Assembly: GCF_009618275.1 (NCBI RefSeq)
Contig: NZ_WIAD01000001.1
Coordinates: 186,001 to 250,000, forward strand
Length of the DNA stretch: 64,000 nucleotides
From: Roseimaritima sediminicola
GTDB taxonomy: Bacteria > Planctomycetota > Planctomycetia > Pirellulales > Pirellulaceae
Direction of reading: 5' to 3'
The position numbers were made by a program, and so were the translations under genes. A model generated the notes under the pieces. That model was not told the DNA's origin. It saw only the letters and a list, made by a program, of their open reading frames with translations, and searched no databases. How positions within the stretch are numbered: the first letter of the stretch is position 1; each line of letters begins with the position of its first letter. Below, piece by piece: positions 17,402-29,000 of the stretch.

Positions 17402-19261
17402 ATGGACAAGCTATCGGAAGAACAACGCGATATCGGCAAAGCGAACTACTATCGCGCGGTCGACGCTTATTTTCAAAAAGGCCCCGAGGTCGATCGTCGT
17501 GACTTCCTCAAAGGGGTCGTCGGCGCGGGCGTTGTCGGCGCCGGTGGCCTGGGTGCCGCCTACTTTGGCTACGGCAAAGTCAAGGATCCGGTGCGCGTCG
17601 CGGTGATCGGTACCGGTGACGAGGGCAACGTCCTGATCGGCGGCTGTAACCCCGAATACGTGACCGTCAAAGCCATCTGCGACATCCGTCCCTTCAGCAT
17701 CCACCGCGCCTTCCACGGCGATTGGTCGACCCAGTCGGCGCTGAAGCGGCGGCCGGGCCTGATGAGCGTCTACGGTTACAACAGCCAGGCCCAGGCCGAG
17801 AAAGAAATCAAGGTCTACGACAGCACCAACGGCGGCATCCAGGCCTGCCTTGATGACCCGAATATCGAAGCGGTCATCATCGCCCTGCCGCTGTGGTTGC
17901 ACGCCCCGGTCGCCGCCCAAGCGATGAACCGTGGGCTGCACGTTCTGACCGAAAAACTGATGGCCCACAACGTGGCCCAGTGCAAGGCGATGGGCCAGAT
18001 GTCGTACGAGTTGACCGACAAACAGGGCAATCCCTTGCACCTGGCCACCGGTCACCAACGTCACTACAACATCAAATACGACAACGCGGTCAACCTGATT
18101 CGTTGGGGCCTGCTGGGCCAATTGCATCACATCCGGGCTCAGTGGCACCGCGGCAACAAACCCGGCGGCGACAGTTGGAAAATGCCTCTGCCCGGTGGCG
18201 AAACCACCGTCGAAGGCAAGGTGTACGACCGCATCGCCAGCGATCTGCGCTACCGCCAACGCGAATTGGCCAAGTTGACCGCTCCGGATGTCAAACGCCA
18301 AGACTTTGGCCGGATCGAGCAACTGCGGCAGGAAATCGCGTACTACCAAGCCTGGGACATGGACAAACTGGTCGATCCGGCCCCCTACGGCTACGAACAG
18401 TACAACGTCGGCGATTACCTGGTGACGCCCATGGAAGAGCTGCATCGTTGGCGTTTATTCAACCGCACCGGCGGCGGCTTGATGGCCGAACTGGGCAGCC
18501 ACCAACTGGACGCCGTCAGCATCTTCCTCAGCTCGCTGCGTGATGATGGCAAGAAAGTGCATCCGCTGAGCGTGCATGCCGTCGGCGGCCGCCACCTGAT
18601 GCCGCAGGACCGCGATGCCGACGACCATGTGTACTGCATGTTCGAATTCCCCGGCCCCGAGTACGCTCCCTCGTTCGACGTGGGCTACAAAGACCGCGTT
18701 CTGAATTATCCGGCCGGTGCGGTTCCGCCCTACGAACAGGACCCGAACAAGAAGGTCGTGGTTTCCTATTCGACGATCAACGGCAACGGCTTTGGCGGCT
18801 GGGGCGAAGTCGTCCTGGGCACCAAGGGAACCCTGATCCTGGACAAGGAAGTCGACGTGCTGCTGTATCGCGATAGCAACCCGTCGGCCAAGGTGGGCGT
18901 CGCCCAGTCCAGCGGCGGCGCAGCGGTGCTGGACACCAGCGCCAGCGGCGACTTTGCCGCTCCGCTGTCGCAGAGCGTCGAATCGGGTCCGGTCAGCCGC
19001 GGCTACCGCGAAGAGATCGAACACTGGGCGTACTGCATCCGCAACCCCGATCCGGACAACCGTCCCCGCTGCTATCCGGAAGTCGCTATGGGCGACGCCG
19101 TGATCGCCCTGGGTACGAACGTGGCCCTCGAAAACGCAGCCAAAGGCAAGGGCGGCTACCTCGAGTTCCAGAAGGAATGGTTCGATCTGGACAACCCGGC
19201 CACCCCCGACGGCAGCGACGTGGCCAAAGAGATGAAAGCGATCCAGAAACCGGTCGCGTAA
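17402..19261 (+). CDS. Gfo/Idh/MocA family oxidoreductase with Tat-like signal
   Basis: This 619-residue protein starts at ATG 17402, with a strong GAGGAGG upstream. A twin-arginine motif (DRRDFLKGVVGAGVVGAGGL, residues 31-50) lies behind an unusually long 30-residue N-terminus. The Rossmann loop VAVIGTGDEG is at residues 67-76. The catalytic-region signature reads TEKLMAHN instead of the usual EKP. Insertions make it longer than ordinary members of about 400 residues; one helical insertion contains RYRQRELAKLTAPDVKRQDF. It is co-transcribed with the DoxX-like gene. The substrate is unknown. Confidence 0.9.
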   Translation: MDKLSEEQRDIGKANYYRAVDAYFQKGPEVDRRDFLKGVVGAGVVGAGGLGAAYFGYGKVKDPVRVAVIGTGDEGNVLIGGCNPEYVTVKAICDIRPFSIHRAFHGDWSTQSALKRRPGLMSVYGYNSQAQAEKEIKVYDSTNGGIQACLDDPNIEAVIIALPLWLHAPVAAQAMNRGLHVLTEKLMAHNVAQCKAMGQMSYELTDKQGNPLHLATGHQRHYNIKYDNAVNLIRWGLLGQLHHIRAQWHRGNKPGGDSWKMPLPGGETTVEGKVYDRIASDLRYRQRELAKLTAPDVKRQDFGRIEQLRQEIAYYQAWDMDKLVDPAPYGYEQYNVGDYLVTPMEELHRWRLFNRTGGGLMAELGSHQLDAVSIFLSSLRDDGKKVHPLSVHAVGGRHLMPQDRDADDHVYCMFEFPGPEYAPSFDVGYKDRVLNYPAGAVPPYEQDPNKKVVVSYSTINGNGFGGWGEVVLGTKGTLILDKEVDVLLYRDSNPSAKVGVAQSSGGAAVLDTSASGDFAAPLSQSVESGPVSRGYREEIEHWAYCIRNPDPDNRPRCYPEVAMGDAVIALGTNVALENAAKGKGGYLEFQKEWFDLDNPATPDGSDVAKEMKAIQKPVA

Positions 19262-19842
19262 CGTAGCGTTCGCAATACTAGCTCGGCTGTCCCCAGCCGA
19301 GACCCAAAGTAGCTCGGCTGTCCCAGCCGAGAATCGTGAATAATTGCTGACTCCAAGCAGATCCAATGTATCCTGACGTTGCCCCCCTCTCCCCGCCGGT
19401 TTGGGCAGGTAGTGACTGTCCAGGCCGGCGGCGACAGGAGGCCGGCGGAGACCGGAGGTGAAGGGTCTTTGGCGGGACTCTCCGCCGAAGCCGGACTCGC
19501 TCAGGCTCGCCAGGCTCCGGGGTGGAGGAGAGTCAGCGAATCTATCGCTACGACCAAATCCGTCGAGGTCTGTGATTTTGGCGTCTCTTTTCCATCGAGC
19601 GAAATTAAATGAGCTCGGCGGGCCCACTGCGGGCGTTGGTACAATGAAGCTCGCCGTGCCGGTTCTGGGGCTTAGGCCGTTTGCGCGACGCGCTTTGGGA
19701 CGGGATTCTCGCCATACGGTCTTGGTCGCTGTAACGGACCTGTCTGGTTGCGTAAGATAGAGAGTTGACCCAAGTTGTGTTGGCTCTCTGCAAGCTCGCC
19801 GTGACCGCCCGCCGAGCACTCCTCATCTTGTTTCCTTATCTG
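19262..19842. repeat. Intergenic region with paired CTCGGCTG hairpins
   Basis: This gap of about 580 bp lies before the giant-protein operon. Two copies of the CTCGGCTG palindrome occur at 19282-19301 and 19313-19331, directly after the oxidoreductase gene. A G/C-rich stretch near 19400-19440 weakly resembles 10090-10140. No gene is credible. An upstream TTG (19765) could extend the next gene into the last 78 bases. Confidence 0.6.
19282..19331. repeat. CTCGGCTG hairpin repeat, two tandem copies
   Basis: There are two copies of the 8-bp-stem palindrome, 11 bp apart; the first has a four-base loop and the second a three-base loop. They belong to the same family as 8250-8268. Confidence 0.85.
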
Positions 19843-22800
19843 ATGCCGGCTCGACGCGTTCTTACCGCTTTTCTGTATGCGTTCGCCCTCTGGGCCGGAT
19901 GCGCGGCGGTGACCGGTGCGCTTTTCGCCGACGAACCGACGCTGCCGACCGATAAACCCGATCTGCTGGGCTCGGCGCTGAGCACCGACGCTTATTATTT
20001 CCTGGACGAAGCCGGCAACCGTGTGATCATGCCAGGCATGACGCTCGAGGAACTGGAGCGGCTGAAGAATCTTGACGAAGGCTACGCCCAGCCCGATCGC
20101 CCGTACAGTTTCCGTTCGCTGGAGGTCACCGGTTCGACCGAAGCGAATCGGGCGGACCTGACCGTCAAGGTAAAACTGCACGTCGATGCCGAGCAGCCGC
20201 GGAGCATCGGCATTCCGCTGGGGATGGATAATTTTCATCTGATCGCACCGGCCGACGTGGCGGGCGTCGAGGAGTTCCAGATCGACTTCGATGATCCGCA
20301 GAGCGGGCACGTGCTGTGGATCAGCACCGACAAGCCCCGAGACGTCGAGATTACGATGCGGGTGGCCGCTCGGATCCGTTCCGCCGGCCGTTCTTCGATC
20401 GAGTTCCGCCTGCCGGCCGCGCCGGCGACGATTCACCTGGATGTGCCCGGCGAGGATCTGACCGCCTCGACCGAAGGCCGCGGCGATGAAGTGGTCCGCG
20501 TCGGCGAACAGCAGAATCAGCGCACGGAATTGGTGGTCGAGAGCAGCGGTGGCAACTTTCGCTTGAACTGGGGACCGGCCAACCAGACCAGTGGTGTGGG
20601 GCAGGTGCTGGAAGCCAAATCGATGTGGGCCCTGCGTTGGCTCAGCATCGAAGACAAACCAACGGCTTCGGTTGACCTGACGGTCACGAACCTTCGCGGC
20701 GACCTGGCTCCCTTCGAATTCGAATTGCCCGCGGACGTGCGTCTGCTGGAACAGTTGGGTTCGGAGATCGTGCCGCTGGGCGAAGCGATGGTGCTGGAGA
20801 ACGGCCAGCGATTCCGGGTCATCCCGTCGACCGTTTCGCCCAGCGACGAAATCAAACTGCAGTTCGAAATTGAATTCACGACCGGACAGGTCGACGCGGA
20901 AAACCCGCTGGTACTGCGCGGGTTGCACGTGATTGGGGCCATCATTCAAAGCGGCGAAGTGGAAGTCCGCAGCGACGAAGATTACCGTCTGCGGTGGCTG
21001 CGACGCCCCTGGGTGCGCAATTTGCCCGGTGTGGGCCGGCCGGCTGGAACGCCCAACACCTATCGCTTTAGTTTCGATCGCGTGCCCTTCGAATTGCCCC
21101 TGTGGCTGGCCGCCCGGCAGCGTCGACTGCAGGTCGTACCCCAGTTTGACGTGCGCATCCGGCAGACGTTGGCGGAGTTAACGACGGTGGTCCGGATCAG
21201 CGGCGCGGCCACCGACGGTCGTTCGATGCCGATCCAGATGCAGGGCTGGACCGTCCAGTCGATCGAGACCGAAGGCAGCGGCGAACCGCTGGAATCCTCG
21301 GCCGACGGGACGTTGGAGGAGATCGACCTGTCGTCTCTGACCAGCAGTGCGAACACCACCGAAGAGGCGGCGTTGGTGATCCGCGCGGTCCGCACGATCC
21401 CGGCCGACGAGAACCGGATCGAGCTGCCCTTGCCGCACATCGTTTCCGAAGACGGCGGGATGCTGATCCAGCGAGGCGAATTAACGGTCAACACCGAGCC
21501 GGGTCTGACGCTGGTCGTCGACTTGGCCGATTCGATGAACATCGACCAACAACCGGGCTACCAAGCCGCCACGGCCAGCGATCCGGCTCTGCGGTTCGAT
21601 GTCCAAACGCTGGCTCCCGACGCGCGGCTGGTCGGATTCCTGGAAAACGACCGCCCCCGAATCACCCTCCAGTCCAATGCCTCGGTGTCGCTGGAAGAGG
21701 GCGGTTTGGTGACCTTGGTTCAGTGGGACCTCCGTCCCCAGCGCGGGTTGGCCGGTCAGATTCCGCTGGAATTGTCGCCGGAGGAAGACTGGGAAGCCTG
21801 GACCGTGACGGTCGACGACCGACCGGCCGTGCTGCAGCCCACCGATGACGGTCAAATCCTGTTGTTGTCGGATCAATTGGCCAACGACCAACACCGCGTC
21901 CGCTTTCGCCACGTCCGCACCTTGGATCCGCGAGCGACGTTGCCGACGGAGGTCGAACTGCGTTTGCCGCGGCCGGCGATCAGCGACGTTTCCACCCTGG
22001 GCGAAGTGCCGATCTCGCTGCGCGGCTCGCCAACGATCGACGTCGATACCGAGATCGCGGGCCGAGCCACGTCGGAGTTGAGTTTGGATTCGTTGCCTTC
22101 GCGGCCTCTGTTGATCCGCCTGCGGCCGCGGGCGCTGCAGCAACAGCGACTGGTGATGAACCGCGTGGTGCTGACCACCCAGTGCGGTCGCGGGGGCCGT
22201 TACGAACGGCTGCTGGCGACCGTCACCGGTTCCGGTAATCTGCGGCTGGGCCTGCCCGAGGATCTCGACAACCTGGCCGTCGTGCTGAAGGTCGACGACC
22301 AGCCCCAGGCACAGATCGGCAACATCGACGGGGCTCTGGATATTCCGCTGTCGGCCGATCGCTCGCAACATACGCTGGACCTGCAGATCTGGTACGCCCA
22401 CGACATGTCTTCGCTGGGCGATCGTTTGCGGCCCGCGATCCAATTGCCCGTCGGCGTCGGTCAGGTGTACTGGAACGTGATCGTGCCGGCCGACCAACAC
22501 GTGGTGTGGGCGTCGCCCACACTGGGGCGTTCGATGAGCTGGAAATTCGATCGCTGGCGGATTCGCCGCGTCGCCAGTCAGAGCGAAGCCAAACTGGCCG
22601 CTTGGGCCGGGGGAACGATCCGCGAACAGGTCGTCATCGGCAATCGTTATCTGTTCCTCGGCAACGATGCCACGTCCTTCCGGACCGTTTCCTTCGGCCG
22701 CGCGGTGATTTGGGCGATCGTCGGCGGGAGCGTGTTGTTGATCAGCACGCTGGTGGTCAGTGTTCCAGGGATGCGTCATCCGTTGGCCGTGGTGATCGCG

Positions 22801-23076
22801 GCCGTGGGCTTGTGCGGATTGACGTTGCTGGCTCCTGATGCAGCGGTTCTGGTCGGCCAGTTGGCGTTGCTGGCGATGGCTTTGGTAGCCGTGATGATGG
22901 GCGTGCGCGCGGCGTTGAGAAGTCGTCCGCACGCGCGGATTCTGGACAGCAGCAAACGCTCGTCGCGCGAAGGTTCGACCCATTCGCTGTCGACCGGCGG
23001 CGCGGCGCAGGCCTCGTCGGGTTCCACGAAAACCCGTTCCTTGCAAGTGGCCATCGACAGTGGAGACGACGCGTGA
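19843..23076 (+). CDS. Giant membrane-anchored ectodomain protein, single unit (unknown function)
   Basis: This 1077-residue protein starts at ATG 19843, which opens a clear Sec signal (MPARRVLTAFLYAFALWAGC). A TTG 78 bases upstream is possible but would bury that signal. About 930 residues of predicted beta-rich ectodomain follow, with many alternating Leu/Val and Arg/Glu strands and almost no Cys. It contains MPGMTLEELERLKNLDEGY near the mature N-terminus. A bundle of about three membrane helices lies at about residues 950-1025, followed by a Ser-rich cytoplasmic tail. I recognise no family. The stop overlaps the start of the next gene by four bases, so translation is coupled. Confidence 0.88.
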   Translation: MPARRVLTAFLYAFALWAGCAAVTGALFADEPTLPTDKPDLLGSALSTDAYYFLDEAGNRVIMPGMTLEELERLKNLDEGYAQPDRPYSFRSLEVTGSTEANRADLTVKVKLHVDAEQPRSIGIPLGMDNFHLIAPADVAGVEEFQIDFDDPQSGHVLWISTDKPRDVEITMRVAARIRSAGRSSIEFRLPAAPATIHLDVPGEDLTASTEGRGDEVVRVGEQQNQRTELVVESSGGNFRLNWGPANQTSGVGQVLEAKSMWALRWLSIEDKPTASVDLTVTNLRGDLAPFEFELPADVRLLEQLGSEIVPLGEAMVLENGQRFRVIPSTVSPSDEIKLQFEIEFTTGQVDAENPLVLRGLHVIGAIIQSGEVEVRSDEDYRLRWLRRPWVRNLPGVGRPAGTPNTYRFSFDRVPFELPLWLAARQRRLQVVPQFDVRIRQTLAELTTVVRISGAATDGRSMPIQMQGWTVQSIETEGSGEPLESSADGTLEEIDLSSLTSSANTTEEAALVIRAVRTIPADENRIELPLPHIVSEDGGMLIQRGELTVNTEPGLTLVVDLADSMNIDQQPGYQAATASDPALRFDVQTLAPDARLVGFLENDRPRITLQSNASVSLEEGGLVTLVQWDLRPQRGLAGQIPLELSPEEDWEAWTVTVDDRPAVLQPTDDGQILLLSDQLANDQHRVRFRHVRTLDPRATLPTEVELRLPRPAISDVSTLGEVPISLRGSPTIDVDTEIAGRATSELSLDSLPSRPLLIRLRPRALQQQRLVMNRVVLTTQCGRGGRYERLLATVTGSGNLRLGLPEDLDNLAVVLKVDDQPQAQIGNIDGALDIPLSADRSQHTLDLQIWYAHDMSSLGDRLRPAIQLPVGVGQVYWNVIVPADQHVVWASPTLGRSMSWKFDRWRIRRVASQSEAKLAAWAGGTIREQVVIGNRYLFLGNDATSFRTVSFGRAVIWAIVGGSVLLISTLVVSVPGMRHPLAVVIAAVGLCGLTLLAPDAAVLVGQLALLAMALVAVMMGVRAALRSRPHARILDSSKRSSREGSTHSLSTGGAAQASSGSTKTRSLQVAIDSGDDA

Positions 23077-26000
23077 GCCGGGGCGATACCCAAGGCCTGT
23101 CGCCGCGATCGCTCGGCCAGCGGGTCTCGATCCGCGTGCTGTTTGCCGTCCTGATGTTGTCGGCCGCGGGAGGACCGTTGGCGTTGTGGAAACCGTCGAC
23201 CGCTCGGGCCCAGTCGCCGGCGGTCAGCCAGGCGCCGGAGCTGCATTACCGCCGCATTTTTGTCCTCGATAACCAAGCCGCCTCGCTATTGCCCAGCGAC
23301 TACCGGCCGGTCGTCGCCGAGGAATTGGAACGCCTGCTCGAGCAGCGCCGCGAGCGAGCCGAACAATTAAACGAATCCAAACCGCATCTCCATCGCGTTC
23401 TGTACCGCGTGGGTTACGACCCACAGTCCCTGGCCCTGCGTTCCGACCAGACGACGCTGGACATCGAGTACTCCGGCGACCAACCTTCCTATCTGGACCT
23501 GGGCACGGTCAACTGGGCCCTGACCGACGGACAACCCCTGCCGGTCGACGGGGATCTGCCGACGCGTTGGTTGACCGACCCCGATGGACACAGCCTGATC
23601 GCGCTGACCGGCAGCGCGCAACTGGACGTGGCTTGGTCGCTGGCGGGGACTCGTCTGCCGGACGAATCGGTAAAATTCCTGTTGCAGATTCCGCGCTGCT
23701 CGCGCAGCCAGATGTTCTTGCACCTGCCCGAGACCTGCCGGTTGCATGTCGACCGCGGGGTGGCGAGGGAGTTGGCCAGTCCGCCGGCCGAAGTCGGCAG
23801 TTTATCCGGCGACACGCCGCGTCGTTGGTACCGCTTGGAACTGGGCGGGTTGGCCGAAGTGGAACTGACGATCACCGAGGAAAGCTCTACCGAGACGCGT
23901 CCGCCGTTGGTGGTCCGCCGACAATCGATGCGTTACCAGGTCTCGGCCGAAAGCACACGCTGGACGGCCGACCTCACGATCGAAGCGATGCCGGGTGAAC
24001 GGCTTCCGCCAGTGCTGCTTAACCGCGGTCGTACCACGGCCGTGCGGCTGGGGGATCAATCCCTGCCGTACACCGAGGTCGTGGACGAACAACAGGTGCG
24101 GGTGCAATGGACCGATCCGGTGCCGGGGCCGCGATCCAACGTCGCGGTGCCGATCGAATTGACGATCGAGGGCGTTGCCGAAAACCTGCCGGGGGCCGCC
24201 TTTCGTCTGCCGTGGCCCGAGTTCTTGCAGCGTCGCATCCTGGTGACCACCCCGGTGGTGCAGGTCCAAGTTCGCAGCGAGCCGGAAATCCGGATCACCG
24301 AACTGCACACGCCACCGACCTGGCATCTGCACCCCACGGTGATGAGCGAAAACGGCTCGCGGACCGTGCTTTTGGACGGCGCCATGGGGGCGAGTTTCCA
24401 GCCGCCCGCGATTCAAATCCAACACGGCCAGGACGCCTGCTCGGCCGATGCCGTGCTGCGTTTGTCGGTGGAGGACCGAACGATCCACGCCACCTGGAAA
24501 GCGGCGATCGTCGTGGCCCAGAACCGCGACCCCATTCAACTGGAATTCGAACCCGATTGGCGAGTCGAGTCGCTGCAGATCGCCGATTCAGGACGCGTTA
24601 TCGATGTCGCCGGCAATCAGGACGTGGTCACCATTTGGCCCGAAGCGGCCGACATCAGCGACGACGTGTTGCGTCTGCAGGTGACCGGCCAACGCGTCAT
24701 GCGTTCGGTCGACGGCAATAATTCGCGCACGATTCACGCCACCTGGTTTGCCCGCATTCGCGATTGCCGTACCCGCAGCGTGGCGGCGGTCGTGCCGCCG
24801 CAGAGCTTTCGCTGGGCTGCCGGCACCGTGCTGCGCGGCCCCTTGGTGCAGGCCAACGAGTTGCCACCGAACTTGCAGGAATTGCTCGGCCCCCTGGACG
24901 ACGGTAGTTTGCTGTTTCGTTTGTCCAACGGCACGACGCCGCGATTGGAACTGGAACGGCCGTTGCCGGAAATCGATGCCGACCTGCGTCTGAGCGTCTC
25001 GAGCGACGGCGATGAAATCACCGAGGTGCTGACGTTTTCGTGCAAGTCGCCGTCCGCAGTCAGCACACAATTGCTGATTCGTTGCGGCGACCGACACGGC
25101 CGACCGCCCCTGACCTGGTCGTTGGCCGAAGGCACCGGATCGGGCTGGAGCCTGCCGCAGCCGCAACCCGACAGCGAGGATCAACAGGAAGCGTATCTGG
25201 TCGCCCTGCCCGCTGAACAACGTGGCACCCTGCAATTGACCGCGCGGCGTCACTACCCGGTCGATCAAGTGCAAACGATTGATCTACCATCGATCAATCA
25301 GGTATCGGCAGACGAAAATGCGGCCTCGATCTCTGTCAATCAATCGTTGATCGCCGAAGTGGACGCCAGCCTGCACGTCAAACGTTCCGACGGCCCGGTT
25401 CAACGGGTTCCCAGCCGCGAGGACGCGCCGCAAACCCAACGCCTGCGTTACCAACCCAATGATCCGGCTCGCGTGCTGGTGACCCCGGCGACCGCGGAAC
25501 TGGTGCCGGCCATCCTGTGGGAAGAAAATGTCGATGTCATCGCTTCGGTTCGCTGGGGCGATGCGGTCATCGCTCGCTATCACACCGACGGGATGCAGCC
25601 TCTGCGGATCCGTTACGGGGCTCGCCTGCGGTTGTTGGAGGTCGTCGTCAACGATGAACCGCAGAACATCGAAGCCCTGGAATCGTCGGCCGGATCGTTG
25701 ACGATTCCAGCGTCCGGCCTGCCCAGTCACGTCGAACTGCGGTTCGATTCGGCCGCGACCTCCAGTGGCCTGGTTCGTCGATACGAGCCGCCCGAGCTGG
25801 AGGCTTCCGGAGTCGTGCTGAAGAAGAACTGGCGGATGTGGCCCGCGGTCGATACTTTCGCTCCCAACATTCGCCCCTGGCGGATGCCGGCGCTGGCCGC
25901 CCAGGCGACCACGCCCCTGGGGTCTTTCCTGCAGCCTCAAGCCGGCCAGTCGGTCGACGGCACGCAGCAGAAATGGCTGTTATCCTCGGAATTGGCCTGG

Positions 26001-29000
26001 GCCGCCGCGGCGGTGATTGCGTTGTTTGTGCTGGCGGTCTGCTGGGCGCTGTCGCGTTGCTCCGTGACCACGACGTTTCTCGTCGTCGCGTTGAGTCTGA
26101 CGGTGGCCGTGGGCTGGCCCGATTGGTTCCTGGTCATCATCGGCTTTGTGACCACGCCGGCCCTGGTCGCCGCGCTGTTGGCCGTTTCGCTCCGCGACCC
26201 GAGTGATCGGTTCTTGGAGCCCAGTGGGTCCAGTGGCGAGTTGGATTTCTCCTATCCGCGGACGTCCGCTTCGCTGCTGTTGGCCTGGATGTTGTGCAGT
26301 GCCGGCGGCGTGATCGGACACGGTCAGGAGGCCGAGGAGCCATCGCCGGGGGCACCGCCGCCGGGCCAAACGACATCGGCCGCACCGGTCTATTCGATCT
26401 TGATTCCCGTCGATGAGCAAGGGGAAGTCGCGGGCACGCACGTTTACATTCCCGATCAACTGTACAGCCGCTTGTTCCGCCGCGCCTCCGCCCCGGCCGC
26501 CATGCCCGCGGTTCGGTACCATCGGGCCGACTACCGGGTGCGTGCCAGCAGCCTCAGCTCGCGCGGTTCGGCGGCCAAGCTGGAGGTCCGTCTGGAACTG
26601 GAAACCGATTCGGTGGGCCGGCCGATCCGCCTGCCCTTCGCCCCCGAGATGGTTCGCGAGATCGATATCCTCAGCGACGGACTGGCCCGCTCGATCCGCT
26701 GGTCGGCCCAGGAGAACGCCGTCGCGCTACAGCTACCGAAACCAGGCCGCACCATGCTGCGGATGGTTCTCGACGCACCGATCGCGGTCGACGACTACGG
26801 GGTCTACGAGATCGAGCTGTCGATTCCGTCGATCCACAGCAGTGGGCTGGCGTTCGATGCCGACGCGATGGTCGACTTCCTGGCCGCCCCGGCGGCTCTG
26901 GGCGCTTCGAGCGTGGACCCGATGATGGGTGATCTGTCGGCGGAACTGGGGCCGACCGACGTGCTGTCGCTGCGGTGGCGTCCCAGCGGCAACGATTCCG
27001 ATACGGTCTCGCCACCGCTGGTCCGGCGGTTCCTGGTTCAGGCCAGCGCCGACCGCGTGGTCTGCGAATGTTTGATGGATGTCAAAGCGATTCTGGGAGA
27101 TACCAGCGACGAGATCCTGCTGGAGTTCGGTTCCCGCAAGGTGCCTACTTTGCTGTCGAGTTCGTGGACCGTGGTGCCCTCGACAGAAGAGGACGGCGAT
27201 CAGGCGGGGCGGCTGCGGCTGCGCTCCAGCAATCCCGAGCGACCGCCGATCCGTCTGGCCTGGGAAGAGCAGACCGCGGATCTGCCGGTCTACGACGAAG
27301 ACGCCTCCCTGCGGCAGTACGCTCTCCCGCCGGTCGAAGTGGTGGGTTCCACGCCGCTGGGCCCGACCTTCATCGCCATCAACCACGCCCCCAACCAGAC
27401 GCTGCGGATCGCCGACACGGGGTTGGTGGTGCCGATGCCGATCGAACGCTTTTTGGCCGGCTGGAATTCCAGTGTCGACGTCATCGAACAAGCGGTTGTC
27501 GCGGAGGACCGCTTGCCGAACCTGCTGCTGTCGACCGCTGCGCCGGCCTCCTGGCAGTGCGAACAATCCCAACAGTTATTAATCCGAGCCGATGATGCGA
27601 ACAATCCCCTGCAACTGCACCTGGAATACCAGGCGGTCATCCGTCCGGGCGATGGCGCCCCGCCTCCGATGCAATTAGTGGTCCCCCGAGCGATGCGAAT
27701 TCAGTCGGTCCGCGTTGCCGGTGTCGAGGTGGACACGGTGGTCCGTCATGACCGCCAGCAAACCCTGGTCTCCCTGCCCGAATGGACGTTGCCCGAGCGG
27801 CACCTGGTACGGCTGACGGCGGCGATGGATGTTCCGGCCAACGGCCGTTTCGCGCCCCCCTTCGTCCAGCTCGAAGGCGCCGCCTCGCTGGGCGGTAACT
27901 ACAGCATGGCTCGCAGCACCGATGTCGCGGTCGCCCAGTTGAAGGAACCGGCCCTGACGGCCGTACCGCAAAGCGTCCCCGACAGCGAACGGCTGACCCG
28001 CAGCATCATTCCCCTGTGGGCCTGGCAGGTTCCCGCCGGCGACCTTGCCGCCGTCCGCAACGGCCGCTTGAACGGACGCTTCGAAGTGACCTCCAACCCC
28101 ACCGAAACCGCCACGGTCCAGATGACCGAATTGGCCTTCGAGGGCGGACGCTGGACCATGGAAACGGTCATCAAGCTGCGTCCCTTGCGCGGCCGCGTCG
28201 ATTTTTTGACCGTCGAAATCCCGTCGCGATGGAGCGAAGACGTATCGGTCAGCAGCGCCGACTCCTGGTCCAGCCAACCGGCTGCCGATCCCGCCAAACG
28301 ACTGCTGCGAATCCTTCCTTCCGATTCGGCCAAGGCGCGGCACGAGATCCGGGTGCGCGGCCGCTTGGTCGGCGGAGACCTGAGTCAGGTTTCGGTGCCC
28401 CACGTCCGCGTCCTGGGCGAGGGACCGCGGCGAGTCGTCGTCAGCGTGCCCGAACAAATCGACCAGACGCCGATCGACTGGGAAATCACCGGTCCGCGGC
28501 GCAGCCCCGAGGAGGCCGCAGAAACGGCTTTCCTCGAACCGCGTCCCGGCTACCGGCGTGTGGAAGTAGCCGGCGGTTGGTCGGCCACCATGGTGGCGAC
28601 CGCCCAAACGCCCCCGCCGCCCGAAGCCAGCGTCCTGGATGTCCAGTTCTTCGTGCAACAGGACCGCCCCGCCCTGGTGATCTGCCGCTGGGACCTCTAT
28701 CCGGCCGACTTGGACGAAGTTTCGATCCGCCTGCCCAGCGGGTTTCAGATCGTGGGACAGTGGTCCGGCGGCGCGGCCGTACCGGTCGCGGTGGAGGATA
28801 CGCCGCAAGGTACCGTGGCGACGCTGCCGCTGAGTCTGAGCCAGTTGGCCCAGTCGATTGTCCTGCTGGGACACGTGCAGATGCAGGACGGCCGGCGAGT
28901 CGCCCTGCCGGAGCTGTTGGACATCCCCGTTGGCGACACCTGGATCACGCGTTTCAACTCGCGGGCCGGCAGCACGGAAACTCGGCTCCGTTCGCCCTGG

